Positions 1 through 9,154 of a stretch of 64,000 bases of DNA are shown here, piece after piece (position 1 is the stretch's first letter; each line of letters starts with the position of its first letter). The notes under the pieces are model-generated. The model had not been told where the DNA came from, searched no databases, and was given only the letters and a program-made list of their open reading frames with translations. The translations under genes and the position numbers were made by a program. Source of the DNA: JAVBMV01 sp031552145 (GTDB taxonomy: Bacteria; Myxococcota; Myxococcia; Myxococcales; UBA5297); NCBI GenBank assembly GCA_031552145.1, contig JAVBMV010000008.1, positions 124,001 to 188,000 of the forward strand, in the 5' to 3' direction.

Positions 1-54
1 CTGGCCCGCGAGCTGCAAACCGACAGGCGCTGCGTCGAGGAGCCCGCTTCGTGA
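1..54 (+). CDS. 3' end of an upstream gene (partial)
   Basis: An open frame runs from the window edge to a TGA at 52-54, encoding 17 residues that end in EEPAS. The stop overlaps the GTG start of the next gene in a GTGA arrangement, which recurs many times in this window and argues that this frame is a real coupled gene. Nothing in so short a tail identifies the product. The other frames across these 50 bases are also open, so this rests mainly on the overlap. Confidence 0.45.
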   Translation: MARELQTDRRCVEEPAS

Positions 55-623
55 GCGGTCTGCGTATCGTCGCGGGCGAATCGCGTGGGCGCGCGCTCAA
101 GACCCCCAAGGGGCCCGGCATCAGGCCCACCTCGGGGCGCGTGCGCGAGGCGCTCTTTAACATCCTGGGCCAGCGCCTGGATGGGCTCGCGGTGCTCGAT
201 CTCTTCGCGGGGACAGGCGCGCTTGGGCTCGAGGCGCTCTCGCGCGGCGCGGCGCGGGCAACCTTCGTCGACTCGGGGCGCGAGGCGCTCGGGCTGGTCC
301 GCCAGAATATCGCGATCCTCGGCGTCGGACCGAGATGCCGCGTGATCGAGCTGAAGGTCACCCCTGCTTCGCTGGCGAAGCTCTCCCCGACCGGCCCACA
401 CGACCTCATCTTTGCCGATCCGCCCTATGCGGCGCTCGATGCGCCCGAGCTGCTCGCCGCTTTGGGAGCTTCTGGATTGCTGGCGAAGGGCGGGCGCGTG
501 GTGCTCGAGCGCTCCTCGAAGGCCGCCTCGGTGGAGTGCGCGGGTGGGCTCTGGCGCTTCGATTCCCGCTCCTTCGGCGATACGGCGCTCGATCTCTACC
601 AAACCGAGCCGCCTCTTCCTTGA
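51..623 (+). CDS. rsmD: 16S rRNA (guanine-N2)-methyltransferase RsmD
   Basis: A 190-residue cytoplasmic SAM-dependent methyltransferase, the usual RsmD length. The family modifies G966 of 16S rRNA during assembly of the small ribosomal subunit. The N terminus carries the family signature (LRIVAGESRGR and RPTSGRVREALFNIL), followed by the SAM-binding segment LDLFAGTGALGLEALSRGA at about residues 49-67 and the catalytic DPPY at about 123-126. The start is GTG and overlaps the preceding stop by 4 bases. coaD follows after 35 bases, the classic rsmD-coaD pairing of many bacteria, which supports both calls. Confidence 0.95.
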   Translation: MSGLRIVAGESRGRALKTPKGPGIRPTSGRVREALFNILGQRLDGLAVLDLFAGTGALGLEALSRGAARATFVDSGREALGLVRQNIAILGVGPRCRVIELKVTPASLAKLSPTGPHDLIFADPPYAALDAPELLAALGASGLLAKGGRVVLERSSKAASVECAGGLWRFDSRSFGDTALDLYQTEPPLP

Positions 624-658
624 CGCGGCGCGCGCGCCGAAGGCACTATCTCCGACCA

Positions 659-1150
659 ATGTCCAGCCAGGTTATCTACCCCGGTTCCTTCGACCCACCA
701 ACGAACGGCCACATCTCCCTCATTCACAGGGCGCTGCAGCTCTTCGACAAGGTGATCGTCGCGGTCGTCGGCAACCCTAAGAAGAGCCCACTCTTCACCG
801 CCGAAGAGCGGTGCGCCCTCATCAAAGAGGCGATCGGCGGAAACCCTCGCGTCGAGGTCGACGCCTTCGAGGGATTGCTGGTCGATTACGCGCGGCTCAA
901 GAAGATCCCCGTGGTCATGCGCGGGCTTCGGGCGGTCTCCGACTTCGAGTACGAGTTCCAGATGGCCAACATGAACCGGAAGCTCGATTCTTCGCTCGAG
1001 ACCGTCTTCGTGATGACCGGAGAGGACTATTTTTATATCTCCTCGCAGCTGGTGCGGGAGGTGGCCGCCCTGGGCGGAGATGTTGCCGGGCTCGTCCCGC
1101 CATGTGTCTTGCCGAAGCTGAAGGCACGCTTCGAAAAGGAGAAAAAATGA
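659..1150 (+). CDS. coaD: Pantetheine-phosphate adenylyltransferase (PPAT)
   Basis: A 163-residue enzyme that transfers AMP from ATP to 4'-phosphopantetheine, the penultimate step of coenzyme A synthesis, in the cytoplasm. The nucleotidyltransferase signature YPGSFDPPTNGH is at residues 7-18 (the GH pair is catalytic), with MRGLRAVSDFEYE and ISSQLVREVA later. The frame is open far upstream, but homology begins at this ATG, which follows rsmD by 35 bases. No Shine-Dalgarno sequence is visible before it (ctatctccgacca), so initiation may be leaderless or coupled. The stop overlaps the next start as ATGA. Confidence 0.95.
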   Translation: MSSQVIYPGSFDPPTNGHISLIHRALQLFDKVIVAVVGNPKKSPLFTAEERCALIKEAIGGNPRVEVDAFEGLLVDYARLKKIPVVMRGLRAVSDFEYEFQMANMNRKLDSSLETVFVMTGEDYFYISSQLVREVAALGGDVAGLVPPCVLPKLKARFEKEKK

Positions 1151-1479
1151 ACGACCAGACCAAAGGATGTTGCTGTGCCGGGGGCTGCGCCGAGGGCAGT
1201 GAGACCAACACCGCGACTGCCGCCCAGATCGAATCATTGCTGCCCAAGGTGCGCCAGGCGATTGAGGAGATTAGGCCAGGGCTGCAGGGCGACGGCGGAG
1301 ACATCGAGTTCTACGGACTTACGCCAGACCTGCGCGCCCGCGTCCGGCTGGTCGGCGCCTGCGCCGGATGCCCTTCGGCAGCCATCACCCTCCAATATGG
1401 CGTCGAGGCCTACCTGGTCGAGCGCGTCCCCGAAGTGACGGGCCTCTCGGTGGAGCGCGGCGGCGGGTGCTGCGGCTGA
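1147..1479 (+). CDS. NifU-like Fe-S scaffold domain protein
   Basis: A 110-residue protein made of one NifU C-terminal domain. It has the GDGGD motif near residues 48-52 and the conserved Fe-S ligand pair CAGC at 72-75. Family members assemble or carry Fe-S clusters. The start overlaps the coaD stop by 4 bases, implying translational coupling. Unusual are the cysteines outside the domain: CCC plus another Cys at residues 8-14, and a terminal GGGCCG. These could bind metal, but that is inference. Two hairpins follow the stop before greA. It could also be named NfuA-like, though it lacks the N-terminal A-type domain of E. coli NfuA. Confidence 0.88.
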   Translation: MNDQTKGCCCAGGCAEGSETNTATAAQIESLLPKVRQAIEEIRPGLQGDGGDIEFYGLTPDLRARVRLVGACAGCPSAAITLQYGVEAYLVERVPEVTGLSVERGGGCCG

Positions 1480-1484
1480 GTCAC

Positions 1485-1512
1485 GCTCCCCTCGTTGACC
1501 AAACGAGGGAGC
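1485..1512 (+). terminator. Stem-loop after the NifU-like gene
   Basis: Arms at 1485-1496 and 1502-1512 pair as gctcccctcgtt / aacgagggagc with one bulged C and a 5-base loop. No T-run follows, so it is a weak terminator or mRNA-end structure. It overlaps the proposed greA promoter -35 box. Confidence 0.4.
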
Positions 1513-1523
1513 TTGAGTAGCCT
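1495..1523 (+). promoter_or_regulatory. Probable sigma70-type promoter of greA
   Basis: TTGACC at 1495-1500 and TAGCCT at 1518-1523 are separated by 17 bases, and the same pattern recurs at glyQ. Transcription would start near 1530, just upstream of the strong hairpin at 1541-1569. Confidence 0.45.
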
Positions 1524-1540
1524 CTGAGAGTCAGTTTGAA

Positions 1541-1580
1541 GCGGCCGCTCCCAAAGCGGGGGCGGCCGCCCATTTTTTTT
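1541..1580 (+). terminator. Rho-independent terminator in the greA leader (possible attenuator)
   Basis: Arms at 1541-1552 and 1558-1569 form a 12-bp stem with one G-T pair and a loop of aaagc. Eight T residues at 1573-1580 follow. The greA Shine-Dalgarno GGAG begins at 1581, directly after the T-run. The hairpin therefore lies between the proposed greA promoter and its ribosome binding site. It either ends upstream transcription or prematurely ends greA transcription, as described for the greA leader (GraL) of E. coli. Confidence 0.75.
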
Positions 1581-1594
1581 GGAGAAGCAACGCT

Positions 1595-2080
1595 ATGAGT
1601 TCCGAACGTCTGCCGATGACGCGCAACGGACTGCAAAAGATGAAGGAGGAGCTCAAGCGCCTCCGTTCGGTCGAGAAGCCGCAAAACATCCGCGACATCG
1701 AAGAGGCGAGGGCCCACGGCGACCTGTCGGAGAATGCGGAATACCACGCCGCCAAGGAGCGCCAGGGGCAGCTCGACGCGGAGATCAGGCGCGTAGAGGA
1801 TGTGATCGCGCGCGCCGAGGTCATCGACACCAGCAGACTGAGCGGAGAGAAGATCCTCTTTGGCGCCAAGGTCGAGCTCGAGGACGTCAATAGCGGCGCG
1901 TCGGTCGAATATCGCATCGTCGGCGAGTATGAGGCCGACATCAAGCAAGGGCTGCTTTCGGTTGCCTCTCCCATCGCCCGGGCGCTCATCGGGCGCGAGG
2001 TGGGCGACACGGTGAAGGTGCAGGCTCCGGGCGGTGCTCGCGAATACGAAGTCTCATCGGTCTGCTTCGACGAGGAGTAG
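1595..2080 (+). CDS. greA: Transcription elongation factor GreA
   Basis: A 161-residue protein, close to the usual 158. GreA enters the secondary channel of stalled RNA polymerase and stimulates cleavage of backtracked RNA. The N-terminal coiled coil covers about residues 10-75, and its tip motif DLSENAEYHAAKE holds the functional acidic residues D43 and E46. The C-terminal FKBP-like globular domain follows (VGDTVKVQAPGG). GGAG at 1581-1584 gives a well-spaced ribosome binding site. recG starts 2 bases after the stop, so the two genes are probably co-transcribed. Confidence 0.96.
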   Translation: MSSERLPMTRNGLQKMKEELKRLRSVEKPQNIRDIEEARAHGDLSENAEYHAAKERQGQLDAEIRRVEDVIARAEVIDTSRLSGEKILFGAKVELEDVNSGASVEYRIVGEYEADIKQGLLSVASPIARALIGREVGDTVKVQAPGGAREYEVSSVCFDEE

Positions 2081-2082
2081 CG

Positions 2083-4167
2083 ATGGAGCCGCTGGCGCTG
2101 CCGCTCTCCGCGCTGGGGTACATCGCGCCCAAGCTCAAGAAGGAGCTCGAGAAGAGAGAGGTGGCCACCGTCGGCGACCTGCTCTATTTGCATCCGCGCG
2201 CGTATGAGGACCGGCGACGCTCGCTCTCGCTCGCCGAGTGGCCCTCGGGGGAGCGGGGCTTCGGCATCGCCAATATCGAGCACGTCGCCACTGTGCGCCT
2301 CGGCGCGCGCAATGTGCTCAAGGTGCTCTTGGGCGATGGCACCGCGCACGCCGAGGCCACCTTCTTCAACGCGCGCCCTTGGATGGCGAAGCTGATGCCG
2401 GTCGGGGAGCGCGTCGCGGTCTCGGGCGAGCTACGCCGCTTTGGCGCCAAGCGAGAGCTGGTCCACCCAGAGATCGAGCCCCTGCGAGAGGGGGAGCGCG
2501 ACAAGGCCAACTACGGCAGGGTGGTGCCACTCTATACCGGCTTCGAAGGAGCGCAGCAGCGCGCGCTCAGGGCGCTCATCTATCGCGCGCTGGAACTTTA
2601 CGCGCGCACGCTCGTCGATCCGCTTCCCGTGGCGCTGCGGGAGCGCAGAGCGCTGCCGAGCCTGGGAGAGGCGCTGGTGCGGCTCCATTTCCCAAAGCGC
2701 GACAGCGAGGAGTGGCGCGCTGAGCGCACGGGTGCGCAGCGCCGGCTCGCCTTCGATGAATTGCTCCTAATGCAGCTCGGTTTCGCGCTGAAGCGATCCA
2801 AGGTGAAGGGCGCGCCCGGCATCGCCTTCGACTTCGACGACGAACGGCTCGCGCGTCTACTTCGGCTGCTCCCCTTTGCGCCGACGGGCGCCCAGGCCCG
2901 GGTGCTCCGAGAGGTCGCCGCGGACATGCGCTCGAGCGAGCCGATGAACCGTCTGCTCCAGGGCGATGTCGGGGCGGGTAAGACAGCGGTAGCGGCCGTC
3001 GCCGCGGCCGCGGCGATGGAGAATGGCCTGCAGGTAGCGCTGATGGCGCCTACCGAGATCCTCGCCTCGCAGCACTATGCCTCGCTCTCGCGCTGGCTCG
3101 CGCCGCTCGGGATGGAGGTGCTGCTCCTCACGGCAGCTGGCTCCAAGAGCGCAAAGAGCGCCGTTCGACGCCGAGTGGCCGACGGGAGCGCGCGGCTCGT
3201 GGTGGGGACGCATGCGCTGGTGCAGGAGTCGGTTGCCTTCGCGGAGCTAGGGCTCGTCATCATCGACGAACAGCACCGCTTCGGCGTACTTCAGCGAGCA
3301 GAACTCTCCTCCAAGGGGCGCCGCCCCGATGTGCTCGTGATGACCGCTACTCCCATTCCGCGGACGCTTCAGATGGCCGCCTGCGGCGAGCTCGACCTCT
3401 CGACGCTCGATGAGCTGCCCCCGGGCCGGAAGCCGGTGAAGACGCATGTGGTCGAGCCGGCGCGCAGAGCGCGCGCTCTGGAGCGGCTCGGCGAAGAGCT
3501 GAGCCAGGGGCGCCAGGGCTATGTGGTCTTTCCTCTGGTGGAGGAGTCGGAGAAGAGCGATCTGCGTTCCGCCCAAGAGGGCGCCGCGGAGTTGGCGGCG
3601 CGCTTTGCGCCGCTGAGGGTTGGGCTCCTCCATGGGCGCTTGAAAGGAGAGGAGAAGGCCGAGATCATCGCCTCTTTCCGCCGGGGCGAGCTCTCTCTCT
3701 TGGTCGCCACCACGGTGGTCGAGGTTGGGGTAGACGTGCCGAGCGCCACCATCATGATGATCGAGTCAGCCGAGCGCTTCGGGCTCTCGCAGCTACACCA
3801 GCTTCGCGGCAGAGTGGGGCGAGGCGAGGCCGAGTCGCTCTGTCTGCTCATGGTGGGGCAAGAGGCGGGCGCGGTGGCGCGCGAGCGGCTCGCCACGCTC
3901 GCGGCCACCAACGATGGCTTCAAAGTGGCGGAGGCAGATCTGCGGCTGCGCGGTCCTGGAGAGCTGCTCGGGACGCGGCAATCGGGACTGCCCCCCCTTG
4001 GGGCGGCCGATCTGGTGCGCGACCAGGATCTGATGGTCGTCGCGAAGGAGGAGGCTCGGCTGCTCTTGGGTGAAGCGCCGGGGCTGCTGGGGGAGAGCGC
4101 CGCGCCGCTACGGCAGGCCCTGGAGCGACGCTGGGCGGAGCGGCTCGCGCTCGCCGAGATCGGCTGA
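2083..4167 (+). CDS. recG: ATP-dependent DNA helicase RecG
   Basis: A 694-residue superfamily 2 helicase that remodels stalled replication forks and Holliday junctions. The N-terminal wedge/OB domain lies within about residues 1-190. The helicase core has Walker A GDVGAGKT at 294-301, the Walker B / DEQH box at 395-398 followed by RFGV, the MTATPIPRT motif and QLRGRVGRG (motif VI). The length matches E. coli RecG (693). It begins 2 bases after greA and ends 45 bases before glyQ. Nothing looks truncated. Confidence 0.96.
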   Translation: MEPLALPLSALGYIAPKLKKELEKREVATVGDLLYLHPRAYEDRRRSLSLAEWPSGERGFGIANIEHVATVRLGARNVLKVLLGDGTAHAEATFFNARPWMAKLMPVGERVAVSGELRRFGAKRELVHPEIEPLREGERDKANYGRVVPLYTGFEGAQQRALRALIYRALELYARTLVDPLPVALRERRALPSLGEALVRLHFPKRDSEEWRAERTGAQRRLAFDELLLMQLGFALKRSKVKGAPGIAFDFDDERLARLLRLLPFAPTGAQARVLREVAADMRSSEPMNRLLQGDVGAGKTAVAAVAAAAAMENGLQVALMAPTEILASQHYASLSRWLAPLGMEVLLLTAAGSKSAKSAVRRRVADGSARLVVGTHALVQESVAFAELGLVIIDEQHRFGVLQRAELSSKGRRPDVLVMTATPIPRTLQMAACGELDLSTLDELPPGRKPVKTHVVEPARRARALERLGEELSQGRQGYVVFPLVEESEKSDLRSAQEGAAELAARFAPLRVGLLHGRLKGEEKAEIIASFRRGELSLLVATTVVEVGVDVPSATIMMIESAERFGLSQLHQLRGRVGRGEAESLCLLMVGQEAGAVARERLATLAATNDGFKVAEADLRLRGPGELLGTRQSGLPPLGAADLVRDQDLMVVAKEEARLLLGEAPGLLGESAAPLRQALERRWAERLALAEIG

Positions 4168-4173
4168 AGTCCA

Positions 4174-4203
4174 TTGACCGAGCCCGCTGGCGACCGTTAG
4201 CTT
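4174..4203 (+). promoter_or_regulatory. Probable promoter of glyQS, giving a leaderless transcript
   Basis: TTGACC at 4174-4179 and TAGCTT at 4198-4203 are 18 bases apart. A start about 7 bases downstream lands near 4210, and the glyQ ATG is at 4213. There is no Shine-Dalgarno sequence between them. Confidence 0.45.
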
Positions 4204-4212
4204 GCGCCCGCC

Positions 4213-5120
<908 letters not shown>

Positions 5121-5121
<1 letters not shown>

Positions 5122-7217
5122 TGGCGAAGCAGCTACTGTTCGAGATTGGCTCCGAGGAGCTTCCATCTTCCTTCGTTCGCCCCGCGCTCGCCGACCTGAG
5201 GGAGCAGTTCGAAGCGCGCGCGCGCGAGGCGCGCATTGGCCATGGGGCGCTCCGGCTCTTCGGCACGCCGCGCCGCCTGGCGCTCTTGATCGATGCAGTC
5301 GAAGAGCGGCAGCAGGACCTCTCGACCGAGGTGCTGGGCCCCCCTGTAAAAGTTGCCTTCGACGCCGAGGGGAAGCCGACGGCCGTGGCCCAGAAGTGGG
5401 CCGCCGCGCAGGGGCTCGAACCCATGGCGGCGCCGCGCAAAGTGACGCCCAAAGGCGAATACCTCTTCACCACAAAGCATGAGGCTGGGCGCGCCACTGC
5501 CGAGCTCCTCCCAGAATTGCTGCGTGGGCTGCTCGAGTCGGTGCGCTTCAAGAAGTCGATGCGCTGGGGCTGGGGCGATGTCGCCTACGCGCGCCCCATC
5601 CAGTGGCTCTGCGCCCTCTACGGCGAGAGCGCGGTGATCTTCGAATATGCGGAGGTCACCAGCGGCGGCACGACCCGCGGACACCGCTTCCTGGCGAATC
5701 GCCCCATCGCGCTCGCCTCTCCCGCGGACTATGAGCGCGCATTGGAGGAGGCGCACGTCATCGCCGACCCCGAGCGCCGAAAGGCGCTCATCTTGGAGCA
5801 GGCCTCCGCACGGGCCCATGAGGCGGGAGGCGAACTCTTCGAGAAGGATGCGCTGCTCGAGACGGTCACCTTCCTGGTAGAGGAGCCGCACGCGGTGCTC
5901 GGGCGCTTCGAAGAGCAATACCTGGAGCTTCCCAGCGAGGTGCTCGTCAGCGAGGCCCAGGGGCACCAGCGCTACTTCAACGTCGCGGCGCCCGCCCCAG
6001 AGGGCGCGACCGGCGCCGCGCGCCTAATGCCGGCCTTTGTCGCTATCTCCAATATGCCGGTCAAGGACGTTGCGGTGAGCCGAAAGGGATACGAGCGCGT
6101 GCTCAGGGCGCGTCTCTCCGACGCGCGCTTCTTCCTCACCGAAGACCGCAAGCGGTCGCTCGAGAGCAGGGTCGAGGAGCTCAAGAGGGTCGTCTTCCAG
6201 GAGAAGCTCGGCACGCTGCATCAGAAGGTGGAGCGAATTCGAGCGCTCTCCTCCTGGCTCACTCGCGCGACCGAGCGCGAGATGCTGGCCGCTTCGGTCG
6301 ATCGCGCCGCGCTGCTCTGCAAGGCCGATCTCACCACCGGCATGGTGGGAGAGTTTCCCGAGCTGCAGGGCGTTATGGGGCGTGAATATGCGGAGGGCGT
6401 CGAGCGCCCCGAAGTAGCCAAGGCTCTCTTCGAACACTACCTACCTCGCTTCGCGGGTGATCGCGTGCCCGAAGGAGATGAGGGGGCGCTCGTCGGGATC
6501 GCCGACAGGCTCGACACGCTCGTCGGGATCCTCGCTATTGGCAAGGGACCCACCGGCGCCGCCGACCCCTACGGGCTCCGGCGCGCCTGCCTTGCGATCG
6601 TCGCAATCTGCCTGCGCAAGGGATATCGCTTCTCGCTCTTAGCCGCGGTCGACCGCGCCATCGATCTGCTCGGCGAGCGCGTCGCGAACCGCGACAAGAC
6701 ACGCGCCGAGGTGCTCGCCTTCTTCCGTGAGCGGCTTCGGAACCTCTGGTCGGAGCGGCTGCGCAAAGATGTGGTCGAGGCCGTGCTCTCGGCCAGCTTC
6801 GAGGACATGGTCGATGCGCGCGAGCGGCTCGACGCGATGGCTCAGATCGTGGAGCTCAGCGACTTCGAACCACTGGCCGCGGCCTTCAAGCGCGTGGTCA
6901 ACATCATCGAGAAACAGGCGAAGGATGTGGCCGAGGTCGAGGTGAATGCCGGGCTGCTCGCCGACGAGGCGGAGCGCTTTCTCTTCGCCGAGCTGGGCAA
7001 GGCCCGAGCGCTGGTGGAGGAGGCGGTGAAGGCGCGCGACCACCATAGGGCGCTGCGAGAGGTGGCCAAGCTGAAGGCGCCCGTCGATCGTTTCTTCGAC
7101 ACCGTTCGCGTGCTCGCCGATGAGAAGCAGGTGCGCGAGAACCGCGTGGCGCTGCTGGCCGCTATCGGCAAGCTCTTCACGGGTATCGCCGACTTCTCGA
7201 AGATTCAGGCAAGCTAG
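5121..7217 (+). CDS. glyS: Glycyl-tRNA synthetase beta subunit
   Basis: A 698-residue beta subunit, which binds tRNA-Gly in the heterotetramer. It starts MAKQLLFEIGSEELPSSFV, the diagnostic beginning of the family (20 residues or fewer shown). The C-terminal half includes the HD-like and anticodon-binding regions (GIADRLDTLVGI, DPYGLRR). The frame is open upstream to 4887, but that stretch lies inside glyQ out of frame. The ATG at 5121 overlaps the glyQ stop. The length is close to E. coli GlyS (689). Confidence 0.97.
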
Positions 7218-7324
7218 CGATTGGACTGAAAAGGCGGGGCACCGCCGCTAGGATTACCCAAATTTGCCGTGCGGGAGACTCACGCCGAGTCTCCTCGACG
7301 CGGTGCGCAGAGAGGACCTTTTCC

Positions 7325-7729
7325 ATGAACAGTGAAGCGAGCAGCCAGCTCGAGCAGATGAAGGTCGACACCAAGAACCTTTACCGTGAGGAGCAGTTCA
7401 CCGACCTGAAGGTCGCCGCGTTGAGGCGCCTGACACCAGTCCTCCCGGATGGCAGTCCTGATCTCGCGCGCAAGGCGATTTTCATGGGCTCGACCCACGT
7501 GATGACCCGTGCGGGCCCGCTGCCAGTCGAGTTCGAAATCGAGGCCGCCACGCTCGAAGAGGCCGCCGCCAAGTTTCCGGCGCAGGTTCAGCGCGCGGTC
7601 GATGAGATGATCGCCGAGGCGCAGCAGCTCCAGCGAGAGCGGGCCTCCAGCATCATCCTCCCATCGGGCCCGATGCCCACCGGGCCGGTCCCGGGCCTCG
7701 TAGGCCCCGGCTCCAAGATCAAGCTTTAG
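7325..7729 (+). CDS. Conserved-looking hypothetical protein, 134 aa
   Basis: I do not recognise a family. The protein is soluble, with no signal peptide or membrane segment. The first 40 residues are charged. The middle (THVMTRAGPLPVEFEIEAATLEEAAAKFP) looks like a small alpha/beta fold followed by a helix rich in Glu, Ala and Gln (about residues 75-110). The tail is rich in Pro and Gly (LPSGPMPTGPVPGLVGPG). It starts 107 bases after glyS, so it may have its own promoter. It converges with the minus-strand gene that ends at 7760. The coding assignment is supported by length, context and composition. Confidence 0.7.
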   Translation: MNSEASSQLEQMKVDTKNLYREEQFTDLKVAALRRLTPVLPDGSPDLARKAIFMGSTHVMTRAGPLPVEFEIEAATLEEAAAKFPAQVQRAVDEMIAEAQQLQRERASSIILPSGPMPTGPVPGLVGPGSKIKL

Positions 7730-7759
7730 CGCCAGCGCGCCGACTTGGCCGCGGCGCCG

Positions 7760-8332
7760 CTACCTGAGCCTCACCACCCCCCGCCCCTCAGAGGTCTCGA
7801 TGGTCACCTCGGCGGGGCGGTGCGTCTCGGGGGCGGAGCGCGAGTGTGCATCCACGAACTTGCTCATGTCGATCACCTTCGCTTCGCCCGTCCCAAAGAA
7901 GGGGAACGAGACCGACCAGGTCTGATCGACCCGGATCGTCACGTTGGACCAGTCCTTCTTGCTGGTGTTCTCGACGATCAGCGCGGTGAACTTGCGCCCG
8001 AGTAGCTCTCCCTGCTTCTCGGTAACGCTGGCCTGAATAGCGCTTGCCTGGCCAGAGTTCTTGACGCTCGGGCAGGCGACTCCCAGGGCCGCTCCCGAGA
8101 GAAGGATCCAGCCCGCGACGATCGCGGCCTTGTATTTGAAGTGGTTGGTGGAGGAGCGAAAGCCCTTTACCGCGCTCGAGCCGGCCGCCTTCACATCGAA
8201 GAGGCGGTCGATGACCGCCTCGCGCACTCGGGCGATTCCCTTGGGCTCCTCGCCCGGAGTCACGTTGATGGGCTGCATGTGAGCGGGCGCCCAGCCCGTT
8301 CCCTGCGCTTTCTCGTCGGCTCTCTTCTGCAT
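7760..8332 (-). CDS. Single-span membrane protein of unknown function
   Basis: A 190-residue protein with a hydrophilic N-terminal part (about residues 1-68), one membrane segment at about 69-87 (AAIVAGWILLSGAALGVAC) and an outer part of about 100 residues with beta-rich character (FTALIVENTSKKDWSNVTIR). That sequence suggests a FxLYD-like or NTF2-like extracytoplasmic domain, but I cannot name the family. GGGAG stands 5 bases before the ATG. It starts 21 bases after the stop of the FmdB-like gene, so the two form a minus-strand operon. Confidence 0.7.
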   Translation of the reverse strand: MQKRADEKAQGTGWAPAHMQPINVTPGEEPKGIARVREAVIDRLFDVKAAGSSAVKGFRSSTNHFKYKAAIVAGWILLSGAALGVACPSVKNSGQASAIQASVTEKQGELLGRKFTALIVENTSKKDWSNVTIRVDQTWSVSFPFFGTGEAKVIDMSKFVDAHSRSAPETHRPAEVTIETSEGRGVVRLR

Positions 8333-8353
8333 ACCCGCTCCCGCGATCGACTC

Positions 8354-8608
8354 TTAGTGGTGACAGGCTCCGCCGCAGCAGCCGGAGCGGGCGGAGCGGG
8401 CGGCCATCGGGACGTCGCATCCGCCCGCCCCGCAGGGGCCCTCAGCGCAGAGCGGCCCGCCAGTGCCGCTGGGCGAGGCGAAGGTAGAGAGCTGTCTCTC
8501 GGCATTCGGCGCGCCGCAGACGGGGCAGGGGACTGATGTGGTTCCGTGTCCCACAAGCTCCTCGAAGAGCAGCGCGCAGGACGAACATCGGTACTCATAG
8601 AGTGGCAT
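8354..8608 (-). CDS. FmdB-like zinc-ribbon regulatory protein
   Basis: An 84-residue protein beginning MPLYEYRCSSCALLFEELV, the FmdB/CxxC-CxxC-SSSS family start. The two zinc-knuckle pairs are CSSC and CPVC. Members are small predicted regulators. The frame is open 14 codons further upstream, but homology begins at this ATG. The tail is unusual: after the ribbon it carries further cysteines (CAEGPCGAGGCDV, then SGCCGGACHH), giving it a likely additional metal-binding region. The stop lies 21 bases before the membrane protein gene. Confidence 0.85.
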   Translation of the reverse strand: MPLYEYRCSSCALLFEELVGHGTTSVPCPVCGAPNAERQLSTFASPSGTGGPLCAEGPCGAGGCDVPMAARSARSGCCGGACHH

Positions 8609-8783
8609 GGGGCTAGAGTGGCACAAAGCGACTGCGTCTTCCAGCTTCACGCAGACAGCCGCGGGGCGAGACTGGCCTGGGACAGAGCGAGCTGTTGCGG
8701 GGTCGACAGGGGGCGAATGGAGCCGATGGAAGGCTTGGGAAGAGCTGCGCCAAGAAAAAAACGAGCACTCTGCGACGCCATGC

Positions 8784-8813
8784 TTGACAGAGGGGGGCGG
8801 TCAGGGCTAGAAG
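8784..8813 (+). promoter_or_regulatory. Probable promoter of the tRNA-Val / tRNA-Asp unit
   Basis: A perfect TTGACA at 8784-8789 and TAGAAG at 8808-8813 are separated by 18 bases. Transcription would start near 8820, 28 bases before the first tRNA. The rest of 8609-8783 shows no gene. Confidence 0.55.
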
Positions 8814-8847
8814 GCGCTTCCCTGTTGCGAAACCCGCAGCTTCAGCC

Positions 8848-8919
8848 GGGCGGATAGCTCAGGGGTAGAGCACTGGCCTTACAAGCCGGGAGTCGCAGGT
8901 TCGAAACCTGCTCCGCCCA
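8848..8919 (+). tRNA. tRNA-Val (anticodon UAC)
   Basis: A full cloverleaf: acceptor GGGCGGA / TCCGCCC, D stem GCTC / GAGC, anticodon stem CTGGC / GCCGG with loop CTTACAA (anticodon TAC), T stem GCAGG / CCTGC with TTCGAAA, and discriminator A at 8919. CCA is not encoded. Confidence 0.95.
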
Positions 8920-8981
8920 AGTAGCAGGCGGTAAGCCAGCGCCTTACCGGTCAAGTCGTAGAAGTGCAGTAGAAGCAAAAT

Positions 8982-9055
8982 GGGGTGGTAGTTAAGTTGG
9001 TTATAACGTCGGCCTGTCACGCCGAAGGGCGCGGGTTCGAGTCCCGTCCACCCCG
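8982..9055 (+). tRNA. tRNA-Asp (anticodon GUC)
   Basis: A full cloverleaf: acceptor GGGGTGG / CCACCCC, D stem GTTA / TAAC, anticodon stem TCGGC / GCCGA with loop CTGTCAC (anticodon GTC at 9016-9018), T stem GCGGG / CCCGT with TTCGAGT, and discriminator G at 9055. CCA is not encoded. It lies 62 bases after tRNA-Val. Confidence 0.95.
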
Positions 9056-9064
9056 CTTCAGAAG

Positions 9065-9098
9065 AACCCCGCAAGTCCTCGGATTTGCGGGGTTTTTT
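9065..9098 (+). terminator. Rho-independent terminator of the tRNA unit
   Basis: A perfect 10-bp stem (aaccccgcaa at 9065-9074, ttgcggggtt at 9085-9094) is followed by a run of six T residues at 9093-9098. On the minus strand it lies about 55 bases beyond the last lipoprotein gene and may serve that transcript too. Confidence 0.88.
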
Positions 9099-9154
9099 CT
9101 TGTAGGTGCGCCTGTTTCCGCACTTGCTGTCACAGCCTGACGAAGGCGACCTGC

